Shown here: positions 7,335 through 16,559 of the stretch, in pieces
Numbering within the stretch: position 1 is the stretch's first letter
How the letters are laid out: each line of letters opens with the position of its first letter
DNA from: Actinomycetota bacterium
GTDB lineage: Bacteria > Actinomycetota > Humimicrobiia > Humimicrobiales > Humimicrobiaceae
Length of the DNA stretch: 29,027 nt
Direction: 5' to 3'
Assembly (NCBI GenBank): GCA_028696435.1
Contig: JAQVHC010000004.1
Location: 1 to 29,027 of the forward strand
Made by a program: the position numbers and the translations under genes
The notes under the pieces: model-generated
The model's database searches: none
What the model saw: the letters and a program-made list of their open reading frames with translations, nothing else
What the model was told of the DNA's origin: nothing

Positions 7335-8778
7335 TAAAATATGGAAGGGCAGAATAAAAAAAGATATGGATAAACTGGCAGAAAATTTTACGTTCTCTAT
7401 AGGCCTGGATAAAGAATTATATCTTTACGATATTACAGGAACTGCTGCTTATGCAGTAGGGTTGTGGAAAACTGGAATAATTAATAAAGGTGAACTTAAA
7501 ACAATAATAAATGGATTGGAGAAGGTAAAACAAAATATCGAAAATAATAAAATTGATATTGAAATATATGAAGATATCCACAGTCTTATTGAAAACGAGC
7601 TTGCCGGGGAAATAGGCGAGGTTGCTCTGAAAATCCATACAGGAAGAAGCAGGAACGACCAGGTAGTTCTTGACGAAAAATTATTTTTGAAAGAAACAAT
7701 AATAGATGTACTGGGTGAAATCATAGTTTTGCAGGAAAATATTTTAAAATGGGCAAAAAACACACTGGATGTAATTATTCCAGCATATACCCATATGCAA
7801 AAAGCCCAGCCTGCACTTTTTGCGCATTATTTAATGTCATATTTTCAAAAATTTGAAAGAGATAAGGAAAGTTTTTTTAATAACTTTGAATCATGTGATT
7901 CTCTCCCGCTGGGGGCGGCAGCATGTACCGGGAGCGGATATGCTATCGATAGAGAACTATTAAAAAAACTTCTCAAGTTTAAAAACCTTGATAGTAATAG
8001 TATGGATACGGCAGGTAGCAGGGATTTTATTATGGATTTTCTCTTCTCCTGCAGTAAAATTATGATTCATCTATCGAGATTTTGTGAAGACCTTATTATA
8101 TACAACAGCAGTGAGTTTTCATTTATTAATATAGAAGAATCTTTCTGCACTGGAAGCAGTATAATGCCCCAGAAGAAAAATCCCGATATTCTGGAATTAA
8201 TAAGAGGAAAGAGTTCAATCGTAATGGGAAATCTTTTTCAAATGATGGTGCTTATTAAAGGGTTGCCCTCAACATATAATCGTGATTTACAGGAAGACAA
8301 AAAAATTTTATTCAGTGCATGTAATGAAGTATTACCGTCTATTAATATTTTTTCCAGGCTTATTGAAAATATAAAATTAAATAAATCAGAGATAAACAAA
8401 ACTTTAAAAGAAGGTTTTCTGGAAGCAACAGACATAGCCGATTATCTTGTAAAAAAAGGCGAGAGCTTTAGAAAGGCACATAATATTACAGGAGAAATAA
8501 TAAAGTTCTGTATAGATAAAAAAATATCTTTTAAGGACTTAAAGCTGGAAGAGCTTAAAAAGTATTCGCCTTATTTTGAGGATGATGTTTACAGTTATAC
8601 GGATATTTATTCCTGCATATCAAATAAGGAAGTGGATTGCGGTACCGCAAAAAAGCAGGTAATTTTGAGTATTAAGCGTGCAGAAGAAAAAATAGAAACT
8701 GATAAGCAGAATCTAAAAATCATTGCCTCCAGGGTTCCTGTCTTTGAAGAGATAAAAGCTTTTGTCGATGATTTATAA
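7324..8778 (+). CDS. argH: Argininosuccinate lyase
   Basis: Last arginine step, splitting argininosuccinate into arginine and fumarate. It is an aspartase/fumarase superfamily member of 484 residues. The superfamily signature GSSIMPQKKNP starts at residue 277. HTGRSRNDQVVLD, YTHMQKAQPALFAHYL and AGSRDFIMDFLF supply further active-site blocks. The ATG at 7324 lies inside the argG end (11-bp overlap), with the ribosome site (GGAAGA, about 7313) in argG, so expression is coupled. The C-terminal part is somewhat longer than the common 460 residues, with no frameshift visible. Confidence 0.96.
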   Translation: MKNNKIWKGRIKKDMDKLAENFTFSIGLDKELYLYDITGTAAYAVGLWKTGIINKGELKTIINGLEKVKQNIENNKIDIEIYEDIHSLIENELAGEIGEVALKIHTGRSRNDQVVLDEKLFLKETIIDVLGEIIVLQENILKWAKNTLDVIIPAYTHMQKAQPALFAHYLMSYFQKFERDKESFFNNFESCDSLPLGAAACTGSGYAIDRELLKKLLKFKNLDSNSMDTAGSRDFIMDFLFSCSKIMIHLSRFCEDLIIYNSSEFSFINIEESFCTGSSIMPQKKNPDILELIRGKSSIVMGNLFQMMVLIKGLPSTYNRDLQEDKKILFSACNEVLPSINIFSRLIENIKLNKSEINKTLKEGFLEATDIADYLVKKGESFRKAHNITGEIIKFCIDKKISFKDLKLEELKKYSPYFEDDVYSYTDIYSCISNKEVDCGTAKKQVILSIKRAEEKIETDKQNLKIIASRVPVFEEIKAFVDDL

Positions 8779-8823
8779 AATAACTTTTTAAATCATTAAT
8801 CTCTTTTTCTTTTATCTTCATAT

Positions 8824-11178
8824 ATGAATGAATGCAATAAAAAGTTAGAGTTAACTGTGCCAGCGGGCGGTATGAACCAGCTTATTGCAGCTATTAATGC
8901 CGGCGCAGATTCAATTTATCTGGGATATAAAAAGTACGGAGCAAGGGCTTATGCTGAAAATTTTGATTCAGACCAGCTCAAAGAAGCAGTATCTATTGCA
9001 CATAACTATGGTATAAAGGTATATCTTGCGCTTAATACACTTATAAAAGATAGCGAATTAAGAGGAGTGCTGGATTTTTTAAGGCAGTATACTGCTATAT
9101 GTGAAGACGGAATAATAATACAGGACTTTTACCTTTATAAAATAATCAAAGACCTTTTTGACCATATCCCCGTACATGCAAGTACACAGTTAAATATTCA
9201 TAATATTTACTCTTTAAAATTAATGAAAAGGCTCGGGTTTAAGAGAGCAATTCTTGCAAGAGAGATGACCCTTGAAGAAATAAAGAATCTATGTAAAAAA
9301 AAATTAACTGAAATAGAAATATTTGCCCATGGTTCACAATGCTATTCATATTCAGGCAGCTGTTATTTCAGCTCTTTTATAAGCGGGAAAAGCGGAAACA
9401 GGGGGAAATGCCTGCAACCCTGCAGGATGAAGTATAAATTACTTGAAGAAAAAAATGGTAAATATAAATATATTACCGGAAAAGAAAGTTATATTTTAAG
9501 TAAGAACGATTTATGCCTGCTCGATTTTATACCGGCACTGGTAGATGCAGGAGTAGATGCAATAAAAATAGAAGGGAGGATGAAGTCAGCAGAATATACA
9601 GGTATAGTTACAAAAATTTACAGAAAGTATATAGACCTCTATTATAATAACCCGGCCGGGTATAGAGTTGATGATTATGATATTTATAAACTTGCCGGAG
9701 TATATTCAAGGGATATGGGGGCAGGTTATATGGAGCACAAATACCCGCGGAATATAATATCTTTAAAGAAATCAGGAAGCACAGGTAATTTTCTTGGTAG
9801 AGTTTACAGGTTGGATTATGGAGATTATGATGGGGGCAAAAACAAAAGAAAATTAAAATATATCTATGTAAAAAGCAGGTGGGAGATAAATACAGGTGAC
9901 ATACTGGAGGTGTGGACAAAGAAAGGAAATGAAAGAATAGCTGTTAAAGATTTAGAAAAGATAGATGAATTTTTAACAGATAATAATAAAGAATACAGAT
10001 ATAAAATTAAAATAAATAATGCCTGCAATATTTTAGAGAAAGACAGAGTATTTAAATATTTTGATAAAAAATTAAATGATGAAGCGGGTGCTTTATATAA
10101 ACATGGTATAGCTAGAATTGCACCTGGAAAAACCTGCTCAAAAGATAATAATAGAGAACATAATATTCTGCTAGATGAAAGTAAAATAAAAAATTATTTA
10201 GATATTTTTTTATCCAGAAAAAAATTGTACGGGTCTGAAAAATCAGAAAGCAGAATTACATTAACGACTGCAGTATATAACTCTAAATTTTTAGAGTTAT
10301 CAGTAAGAAACGGAGCAAAGAGAATAATTTACAACAATTTTATGGAGCTGGCTGAAAGTAATGGATTAAAGATTGACACAGTTAAATTAATAAAGAAAGA
10401 TATTAAAGATAAGAATATTACTGTATGTATTGGAACCCCGCATATTGTTCATGATGATGATTTTAGGATTATAAAAAATAACATATTAAGATTACTGGAT
10501 CTGGGAATCAGGGATTTTGTGGTTGCAAATTCTGGAATACTCGAGCTACTACTTGAAATTGGTCAAAAAAGCAGGGGCAGTAATAAAATTAACATATACG
10601 TAAGCTATAATTTTAATCTTTTTAATGTCTTATCGGTTGTTTTTTTGAAAGAGCTTATAGATAAAAATTGCATTTTAAAAGGAATAGAATTATCCAGAGA
10701 GCTTAATCTCACTGAGATTCTGGAAATAATATCATCCTCTGAAAGATTATTTAAAACTGATAAACCTGAATTTTCTATTTTCGGGCATGGCCATATACCG
10801 GTTATGAATTCCAGGTACAGATTAGAATACATCACAGGAAAGAAAAACGGATGTAAATACTACATAGAGGATACAAAAGGTTTTAGATTTCCTGTTGATT
10901 CTGATTATAATGAAAACACAATAGTTTTTAATTCAAAAGTCATGTGTGCCTTATTTGATCTTGAAAAAATAAAAGAAAGTAAAGTAAATGACATTATTCT
11001 GGACAGTTATTTCTACAATAAGGAGGACTTCTGTAAAATAATAAGAAGTTATAGCGAAGCTATAAATATTCTTTACAAAAATGGCAATCAAAAATATAAA
11101 AATTTTGTCTCATTCATGCAAGATGATAATCTTTTTAAAAATTATACAAAAGGTCATTTAATGAGGGGAGTGGAGTAA
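8824..11178 (+). CDS. Peptidase U32-family Fe-S protein, RlhA/TrhP-like
   Basis: The N-terminal half matches the U32 family: TVPAGGMNQLIAAINAGADSIYLG opens a TIM-like barrel, HASTQLNIHN follows, and HGSQCYSYSGSC plus GNRGKCLQPC give four cysteines at 173, 180, 196 and 200 in the spacing C-x6-C-x15-C-x3-C expected for the [4Fe-4S] site of RNA-hydroxylating members (TrhP, RlhA). The C-terminal half (about 440-784) looks like a second, more divergent barrel with LTTAVYNSKFLELSV. The 784-residue length is longer than RlhA (about 670). The likely role is RNA base hydroxylation; older annotations call it a collagenase-like protease. ATG at 8824 has no clear ribosome site. It lies 45 bp after argH. 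Confidence 0.85.
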   Translation: MNECNKKLELTVPAGGMNQLIAAINAGADSIYLGYKKYGARAYAENFDSDQLKEAVSIAHNYGIKVYLALNTLIKDSELRGVLDFLRQYTAICEDGIIIQDFYLYKIIKDLFDHIPVHASTQLNIHNIYSLKLMKRLGFKRAILAREMTLEEIKNLCKKKLTEIEIFAHGSQCYSYSGSCYFSSFISGKSGNRGKCLQPCRMKYKLLEEKNGKYKYITGKESYILSKNDLCLLDFIPALVDAGVDAIKIEGRMKSAEYTGIVTKIYRKYIDLYYNNPAGYRVDDYDIYKLAGVYSRDMGAGYMEHKYPRNIISLKKSGSTGNFLGRVYRLDYGDYDGGKNKRKLKYIYVKSRWEINTGDILEVWTKKGNERIAVKDLEKIDEFLTDNNKEYRYKIKINNACNILEKDRVFKYFDKKLNDEAGALYKHGIARIAPGKTCSKDNNREHNILLDESKIKNYLDIFLSRKKLYGSEKSESRITLTTAVYNSKFLELSVRNGAKRIIYNNFMELAESNGLKIDTVKLIKKDIKDKNITVCIGTPHIVHDDDFRIIKNNILRLLDLGIRDFVVANSGILELLLEIGQKSRGSNKINIYVSYNFNLFNVLSVVFLKELIDKNCILKGIELSRELNLTEILEIISSSERLFKTDKPEFSIFGHGHIPVMNSRYRLEYITGKKNGCKYYIEDTKGFRFPVDSDYNENTIVFNSKVMCALFDLEKIKESKVNDIILDSYFYNKEDFCKIIRSYSEAINILYKNGNQKYKNFVSFMQDDNLFKNYTKGHLMRGVE

Positions 11179-11252
11179 AGGATAGGGTAGAGAGGGGTAA
11201 TAAAATATAAACTGTGTCCTGCTAATTCAAAAGGATTTAAATATTAAAAGAA

Positions 11253-11280
11253 CTTTTAAAGGATAAAAAACCTTAAAAAG
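11253..11280. terminator. Possible bidirectional terminator between U32 gene and PBP gene
   Basis: CTTTTAAAGG (11253-11262) and CCTTAAAAAG (11271-11280) form a 10-bp arm with one mismatch around an 8-base A-rich loop, at the convergent 3' ends of the U32 gene and the penicillin-binding protein. It reaches into the PBP stop codon. It is AT-rich and weak, so this is a suggestion based mainly on position. Confidence 0.3.
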
Positions 11281-14116
11281 AAATATCTTGTTGTATTTTT
11301 ATAATGACAGTAGAGCCATAATTTAAATAGCTTCCACCAGCCGGTGTCTGATTTACAACAATTCCATCATCCAGAGAGTCTGGAGAAATTTCAACCGTAA
11401 AGCCCTTTTTTTCAAGTACGCTTACTGCATCTGATTTTGTTAAACTTATAACATCAGGAACTTTAACACCTTTGCTTACCCTGATAATTATTTCGAGACT
11501 TTTGTCATATGCCGTTCCCCCCGCAGGTATCTGTGAAAATACTTTATCTATTTCTTCGGTGCTCTCTTCACTAAGAACAGTGATTTTTTTAAATCCCGCA
11601 TCTCTCAGCATAGAGATAGCTTTGCTTTCGGACAACCCCGTGACATCCGGTACGGAAGACTCAGGGTTTTCGCCTTTACTTACATATAGAGTAACACTGG
11701 TTGATTTAGATACAGTTTTATCCCGTCCGGGATCCTGTTTTATTATTTTACCGACAGGTACGGTATCGCTGAATTCATATATTATATCGTCAATTACAAG
11801 TCCCAGCTCTTCTAAAATTTTTATTGCTTTATTCAGTTCCATTCCTTTCAGGTCCGGCATTTTAAATGTTTTTGTACCTTTACTTACATAAAGTGTTATG
11901 CTAAGCATCTCACCTTCAAGTGATTCCAGAATGGTACCCGGTTCCGGGTCCTGCTTAAAGACAATATTTTCATCATATGAGTCACTATAATCGTAGACTT
12001 CTTCAACTACAAAATTTAAATCTTCAAACAAAGCTCTTGCTTCATCGATGTTAAAACCAGTAACATCTGGTACTTCAATTTTATTGTGAATATTACATAT
12101 ATCTTTAGGTTCCATACCCTCAACAAATATTTTCCACTCTTTTACTTCTTCAGGGCACCATATTGTTGCAAGGAGATTCGATACCGTACAGATTTCCACA
12201 TCTATCAGACTTCTGTCTGGTTTTTTAAAATCAGATACTGGAGTGCCTTCAAGCGCAGATGACATAAATTCCCTCCATATATCAGCTGGATATGAGCCAC
12301 CCACTATTGTTCTTCCATTTATTGGTTCCATCGGTTTATTAGAGTCGGAATAACCCATCCACACAACAGTAACCAGCTCAGGAGTATAACCTGCGAACCA
12401 GGCATCTTTATGGTCACTGGTTGTTCCAGTTTTTCCTGCTGCTGGTCTTCCTATTGCAGCACCCGTACCGGTTCCTTTTTCTATTACCTTTTTAAGAATT
12501 TCTGTGATGTGGTATGCCTCCGCATCTTCCAGAATTCTTTTATTTGAAATGTTCTCATCAGGGTCATATTCGTAAAGCATATTTCCATTTGCATCTTCTA
12601 TTTTTAATATACATGCAGGCTGGTGATAAACACCATTGGATGCAAGGGTAGAAAAAATTTTGCTTACATCAAGCGGAGTTATTCCTGTTTCGAGACCACC
12701 AAGGCCAATTGCTGGATTGCTTCCGATGTCATAAATTTCCATTTCTTCACATAATTTTTCTATGTTTTCGGCACCAACCTCCATTGTAAGCTGGGCATAA
12801 ACTACATTAACAGAGTATATTGTAGCATCTACTATGGACATCTTGTCAGTATCATATTTTTGTCCTCCATAGTTATCTACTTCCCAATCAGGGCCTGTAT
12901 CCATTTTTATTGTAATTGGGCCGTTTGGGTTAAATGTATTATTTGGAGAGATATGCTGTCTTATAGACTCCATCAGAACAGGAACTTTAAATACAGAACC
13001 GGGTTGTCTTTTACCCTGTATGGCTATATTAAATTTAGATGCATTATAATCTTTTCCTCCTATAAGAGAATAAATATATCCATTTTCAGGGTCAGTACAG
13101 ATAAGTGCGCTGGATGGCCCTATGTCTTCAGGAAATACTTTTTTAATTGCATTTTCGGCTTTTTCCTGAAGTCCAACATCAAGTGTTGTATATATACGAA
13201 GGCCTCCTTTAAAAACATCGCGATCTGTGAACTTCTGATCATATAAAGTGCGTTTTACATAGTCCACAAAATACGGGGCGACTCTGGAACCTGTCTCTCC
13301 TGTACTGGCAACCATACTTTCATTTATTTCAACAGGTGTGGCAAGGGCACTTAGATATTCGTTTGTATCTATTAATTCCTGTTCATACATAAGCTGAAGT
13401 ACAAGGTCTCTTCTTGCTCTTGCCTTTTCAATATCGTTAAATGGAGAATATATTTCAGGAGCTCTTAAAAGCCCTGCCAGAAGAGCGGCTTGTGGAAGAG
13501 TAAGATCGGCTGCATCCACACCAAAGTAAATTTCGGCTGCTTTTTCTACACCATATGCTCCAGAGCCAAAATTTACAGTATTAAGATACATCTCGAGAAT
13601 TTTATCTTTTGTGTAATGTCTTTCAAGTTGTATTGCAATTATTGCTTCGTTAATTTTTCTACGAAATGTCTTTTCAGGACCGAGGTATACGTTTTTTACA
13701 TATTGTTGTGTGATAGTACTTCCACCCTGGACAATTTCACCAGCCCTCAGGTCTGCAATTAATGCTCCGATAATTCTGATATAATCAACGCCCTGATGTT
13801 CATAAAACCTTTTATCCTCAACTGCTATGACAGCATCCTTGATGTATTGAGACATTTTATTAAAAGGGACAATTTCTCTGTTTTCTTCAGCATGGAACTC
13901 GGCAATCAGTGTTCCATCAATTGCGTATACTTTGGATGTCTGCGCAACTGGAGTGGGGGTGAGCTCTTCAAGGCTGGGAAGAGTATTAATATATATGAGT
14001 AGAACAAGGCTGACCAGCACAAAAATCGAGACGATAATTATCAATGCCACTTTTAAAAAGTTTAGAAACTTATTCGACTTTTTTTGTTTATTTTGTTTAT
14101 TCTGTTTGTTATTCAT
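11273..14116 (-). CDS. ponA: Class A penicillin-binding protein (PBP1A type) with four PASTA repeats
   Basis: Bifunctional peptidoglycan synthase, membrane-anchored with its enzyme domains outside the cell. Order: basic Asn/Lys/Gln-rich cytosolic tail (1-20), membrane helix (about 22-43), GT51 glycosyltransferase with catalytic Glu100 in EDKRFYEHQG, then GGSTITQQYVKN and RRKINEAIIAIQLE, and the transpeptidase with SVFK (374-377), SVN (435-437) and KTG (562-564). Four PASTA repeats occupy about 681-747, 751-814, 821-883 and 885-943. PASTA domains bind muropeptide or beta-lactam and are typical of Gram-positive-type walls. The gene is divergent from tyrS. No good ribosome site precedes the ATG. 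Symbol ponA is used in the general Gram-positive sense. Confidence 0.95.
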   Translation of the reverse strand: MNNKQNKQNKQKKSNKFLNFLKVALIIIVSIFVLVSLVLLIYINTLPSLEELTPTPVAQTSKVYAIDGTLIAEFHAEENREIVPFNKMSQYIKDAVIAVEDKRFYEHQGVDYIRIIGALIADLRAGEIVQGGSTITQQYVKNVYLGPEKTFRRKINEAIIAIQLERHYTKDKILEMYLNTVNFGSGAYGVEKAAEIYFGVDAADLTLPQAALLAGLLRAPEIYSPFNDIEKARARRDLVLQLMYEQELIDTNEYLSALATPVEINESMVASTGETGSRVAPYFVDYVKRTLYDQKFTDRDVFKGGLRIYTTLDVGLQEKAENAIKKVFPEDIGPSSALICTDPENGYIYSLIGGKDYNASKFNIAIQGKRQPGSVFKVPVLMESIRQHISPNNTFNPNGPITIKMDTGPDWEVDNYGGQKYDTDKMSIVDATIYSVNVVYAQLTMEVGAENIEKLCEEMEIYDIGSNPAIGLGGLETGITPLDVSKIFSTLASNGVYHQPACILKIEDANGNMLYEYDPDENISNKRILEDAEAYHITEILKKVIEKGTGTGAAIGRPAAGKTGTTSDHKDAWFAGYTPELVTVVWMGYSDSNKPMEPINGRTIVGGSYPADIWREFMSSALEGTPVSDFKKPDRSLIDVEICTVSNLLATIWCPEEVKEWKIFVEGMEPKDICNIHNKIEVPDVTGFNIDEARALFEDLNFVVEEVYDYSDSYDENIVFKQDPEPGTILESLEGEMLSITLYVSKGTKTFKMPDLKGMELNKAIKILEELGLVIDDIIYEFSDTVPVGKIIKQDPGRDKTVSKSTSVTLYVSKGENPESSVPDVTGLSESKAISMLRDAGFKKITVLSEESTEEIDKVFSQIPAGGTAYDKSLEIIIRVSKGVKVPDVISLTKSDAVSVLEKKGFTVEISPDSLDDGIVVNQTPAGGSYLNYGSTVIIKIQQDISF
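14084..14110 (-). repeat. Nine-base tandem repeat coding Asn-Lys-Gln x3 in the PBP tail
   Basis: Codons 3-11 of the penicillin-binding protein are three near-identical 9-base units (AACAAACAG, AATAAACAA, AATAAACAA) encoding Asn-Lys-Gln three times. It is in frame, so copy changes by slippage would alter only the length of the cytosolic tail. Confidence 0.6.
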
Positions 14117-14420
14117 TAAATGCTAACTGTTTAATATAATCGTATTAATGAGATTTTTACAGGGTATAAGAATCTATATATAGATATTACTTCCTGACAT
14201 GTTTCTTAACCCTGAATTACAGCTTAAGAAATTTTATATAATATTTAGCTAAAAGACAATATAGGTGAAAAGAAAACAGCAGAGATTATGGAGCAAATTG
14301 ACGGTTAAATGGCATAAATAATAGCATAAATGGTTGTCTTTTAATTAGACATATATATAACTATTATGTTAATATTTATACCAATTTTTAATTATTCTTC
14401 TGGAAAGATTGGAAAGCGGT
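14117..14420. promoter_or_regulatory. Divergent intergenic region between the PBP gene and tyrS
   Basis: About 300 bp with no gene. It holds a 14-bp perfect palindrome ATCTATATATAGAT (14172-14185), enclosed by AGGGTATAAGAA (14161-14172) pairing with TTCTTAACCCT (14203-14213, one bulge). TTTCTTAA (14202-14209) can alternatively pair with TTAAGAAA (14224-14231), which is followed by TTTTATATAATATTT. GCATAAAT is repeated at 14312-14319 and 14324-14331. A possible tyrS promoter is TTGTCT (14334-14339), 16 bp, TATAAC (14356-14361). I saw no T-box core (GGTGG/ACCGCG), so tyrS does not look T-box controlled. Confidence 0.4.
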
Positions 14421-15656
14421 ATGGAAAAAGATTTTAAAAGACAGATTGAAATAATCGAATCAGGAACAGAAGATGTTCTTACGAAAGAAGAGCTGGAGTC
14501 CAGAGTAAAAAAAGCAATAATTGAAAATAAGCCGTTAAAAGTAAAGCTTGGTCTTGACCCCACTGCTCCTGACATTCATCTCGGCCATGCTGTTGTTCTT
14601 AATAAACTGCGGCAGTTTCAGGAGCTAGGGCACAAAGCTATTTTAATTATAGGGGATTACACCTCAAGAATAGGTGACCCTTCCGGAAGGTCTACCCTGA
14701 GGCCAAAGTTATCTGAAGATGTTATAGAAAAAAATTCAAAGACATATATGGAGCAGGCATTTAAAATTCTTATTCCTGAAAAAACCGAAGTTGTTAAGAA
14801 TTCAAACTGGCTTCATCATTTAAAATTTGAAGACATCTTAAATCTGACATCAAGATTTACCGTTGCAAGGATGCTGGAAAGAGAAGATTTTAAAAAAAGA
14901 TACAAAAGTAATACACCGATAGCAATTATGGAGTTTCTGTACCCGATCATGCAGGCCTATGATTCCGTAGCTGTAAAAGCTGATGTTGAGCTTGGTGGAA
15001 CTGACCAGAAATTTAATCTACTTATGGGTAGAGAATTGCAAAAGGAATTGGGACAGGAACCACAGATTGCCATAACGATGCCAATCCTTGTGGGTACAGA
15101 TGGAGTTGAAAAAATGAGTAAAAGTCTGGGTAATTATATTGGCGTATATGAACCACCGGGGGAAATTTTTGGAAAAATTATGTCAATACCGGATAATATC
15201 ATTATTGATTATTTCAGGCTTCTTACTACACTGGATTATAAAGATATTGAAGCAATGAATGATGATATGGAAAAAGGCGTTTTAAATCCCTCCATAGCAA
15301 AAAGGAGACTGGCAAAAATAATTATAGAAAGGCTTTATTCTAAAGAGGAAGCTATTAAAGCTGAGGAAGAATTTGATTTAATTTTTAAGAAAAAAGAGGC
15401 TCCTGAAAAAGTCGAAGAATATGTTATAAAACAGTCGGATACACCGGGTAAAAAGATAGGTATAGTTGAACTTTTATACAATTCAGGTCTTGTTAGTTCA
15501 AAAGGCGAAGCCAGAAGATTAATAGTGCAGGGCGGGATAAAAGTTGATGATAAAAAAGTAAGTGACCCTGATGGAAAATTTAATTTAGATGACCTGAATA
15601 ATAAGATATTAAAAAGAGGTAAAAGATTTTTCAGAAAAATAATAGTAAAAGAATAA
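14421..15656 (+). CDS. tyrS: Tyrosyl-tRNA synthetase
   Basis: Class I aminoacyl-tRNA synthetase charging tRNA-Tyr. LGLDPTAPDIHLGHAV contains the HIGH-type motif (HLGH) and EKMSKSLGNY the KMSKS motif; the latter form places it with the TyrZ/TyrS2-type subfamily. ELGGTDQKFNLLMGRELQ is the tyrosine-binding block. A C-terminal S4 RNA-binding domain is visible (GLVSSKGEARRLIVQGGIKVDDKKV region). I chose ATG 14421 (411 residues) with GGAAAG just upstream. An in-frame TTG at 14409 would add four residues but its ribosome site would abut the codon. hypA starts 6 bp after the stop. Confidence 0.95.
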   Translation: MEKDFKRQIEIIESGTEDVLTKEELESRVKKAIIENKPLKVKLGLDPTAPDIHLGHAVVLNKLRQFQELGHKAILIIGDYTSRIGDPSGRSTLRPKLSEDVIEKNSKTYMEQAFKILIPEKTEVVKNSNWLHHLKFEDILNLTSRFTVARMLEREDFKKRYKSNTPIAIMEFLYPIMQAYDSVAVKADVELGGTDQKFNLLMGRELQKELGQEPQIAITMPILVGTDGVEKMSKSLGNYIGVYEPPGEIFGKIMSIPDNIIIDYFRLLTTLDYKDIEAMNDDMEKGVLNPSIAKRRLAKIIIERLYSKEEAIKAEEEFDLIFKKKEAPEKVEEYVIKQSDTPGKKIGIVELLYNSGLVSSKGEARRLIVQGGIKVDDKKVSDPDGKFNLDDLNNKILKRGKRFFRKIIVKE

Positions 15657-15662
15657 GTAAAT

Positions 15663-16004
15663 ATGCATGAATATTCTATAACCTGCTCAATTATTGAAAT
15701 TTTAAACGACCTTACAAAGAAATATAATATAGATAAATTAAAAAAAGTAAGTTTTGAACTGGGTCCTTTTACACACATTGAACCCGAATCAATAAAATTT
15801 TATTACGATTATCTTACGGGAAATAATGATGTTATAAATGGAGCTGTTCTCGATTTTAAAAGAAAAAAAATAAAGATGAAGTGCATGGACTGTGGCAAAA
15901 CATTTTTATCAAAAAATATTGCTTCAAAATGCAGATATTGCCAGGGGAGTAAACTAAAAATAATAGATTCCGATGAAATCAAAATTATTTCAATAGAAAC
16001 CTGA
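15663..16004 (+). CDS. hypA: Hydrogenase/urease nickel-insertion protein HypA
   Basis: Small nickel metallochaperone delivering Ni to [NiFe]-hydrogenase maturation. The 113-residue length is typical. It opens with Met-His-Glu-Tyr-Ser, where His2 and Glu3 belong to the nickel site. The zinc loop has Cys74/Cys77 and Cys90/Cys93 in two CxxC pairs. No other hyp or hydrogenase gene is in the window, so it is separated from its usual cluster. It lies 6 bp after tyrS and has no strong ribosome site, suggesting read-through from tyrS. Identity is firm; the metal client is unknown. Confidence 0.9.
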   Translation: MHEYSITCSIIEILNDLTKKYNIDKLKKVSFELGPFTHIEPESIKFYYDYLTGNNDVINGAVLDFKRKKIKMKCMDCGKTFLSKNIASKCRYCQGSKLKIIDSDEIKIISIET

Positions 16005-16074
16005 TTTATAAGTCTTATCCTGTAAACAAACCATTGACTGTATCTCAATAGCAGGGAAATAAGAGTAATTTTTA

Positions 16075-16103
16075 TTGACTTAAACCTCTGCTATAGTTAA
16101 AAT
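16075..16103 (+). promoter_or_regulatory. Sigma70-type promoter candidate in the hypA-rny gap
   Basis: TTGACT at 16075-16080 and TAAAAT at 16098-16103 are separated by 17 bp, the ideal spacing. If used, transcription would start near 16110 and run about 450 bases before rny, passing the terminator-like hairpin at 16504-16541. Confidence 0.45.
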
Positions 16104-16503
16104 TAAGACAATTAATACAATGTAAAATATCTGATTTATAAGTTAATTTGCATGAATTAATAATATCCTATAATGTATTATTAGGGGCGGAAGTAAAGTT
16201 TTGTTAGAAAAGTGTAATAAAAGAATTGATAATGAAAGTTTTTTTTAAGCTGATTTCAATTGTTAATTATTGAATTAATTAAAAAGGAAAAGAGGCAGGA
16301 AAAGGGGCTCGTATAGATAGGGTTCAGGCTAATATAAAAATATTATACTTACTTTAAAATTAAAACAAAAGGTCGGAATAAAATACAGTTTCTTATATAT
16401 CTGAATAATAAAGTCAGGTAAATACAGGTAAATTAGAGTTATTATTAGTGCAAATTTAATAAGATTTTAAGATTTTTCTTAAAAACGGTGTAAATTAACT
16501 TAT

Positions 16504-16541
16504 AAGTCGGGTTAAATTATGTTAACTCGACTTTTTATTTT
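16504..16541 (+). terminator. Intrinsic terminator-like hairpin directly upstream of rny
   Basis: AGTCGGGTTAA (16505-16515) pairs fully with TTAACTCGACT (16522-16532, one G-U) around the 6-base loop ATTATG, and is followed by TTTTTATTTT. This is the textbook form of a Rho-independent terminator, yet it ends only about 19 bases before the rny ATG. It may terminate an upstream transcript, attenuate rny, or act as a 5' stabilising hairpin if rny transcription begins near 16505. Confidence 0.7.
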
Positions 16542-16559
16542 GGAAGGAAGGTTTTAAAA

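Larger units (their letters stand above)
16005..16559 (+). promoter_or_regulatory. 555-bp gene-free region upstream of rny
   Basis: No reading frame above about 20 codons looks genuine. A good promoter-like pair is TTGACT (16075-16080), 17 bp, TAAAAT (16098-16103). Another -10, TATAAT, is at 16169-16174 with a weak TTTGCA 16 bp upstream. A G-rich patch occurs at about 16290-16330, with a TTCAAT/ATTGAA hairpin (16255-16274) before it. TTTTAAGA/TCTTAAAA (16465-16484) is a perfect stem with a TTTT loop. The region ends with an intrinsic-terminator-like hairpin and the rny ribosome site GGAAGGAAGG. It could be a long leader or a small RNA gene; I recognise no known RNA family. Confidence 0.45.

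Noticed and set aside
14409..14420. TTG start for tyrS at 14409
   Set aside because: The purine-rich site would directly abut the codon; ATG 14421 has usable spacing.
14117..14420. Tyrosine T-box in front of tyrS
   Set aside because: No Stem I landmarks and no GGTGG/ACCGCG antiterminator sequence.
16260..16400. Known riboswitch, RNase P, tmRNA or 6S RNA in the rny upstream region
   Set aside because: None of the invariant core sequences of these families could be found; only a G-rich patch and weak stems are visible.
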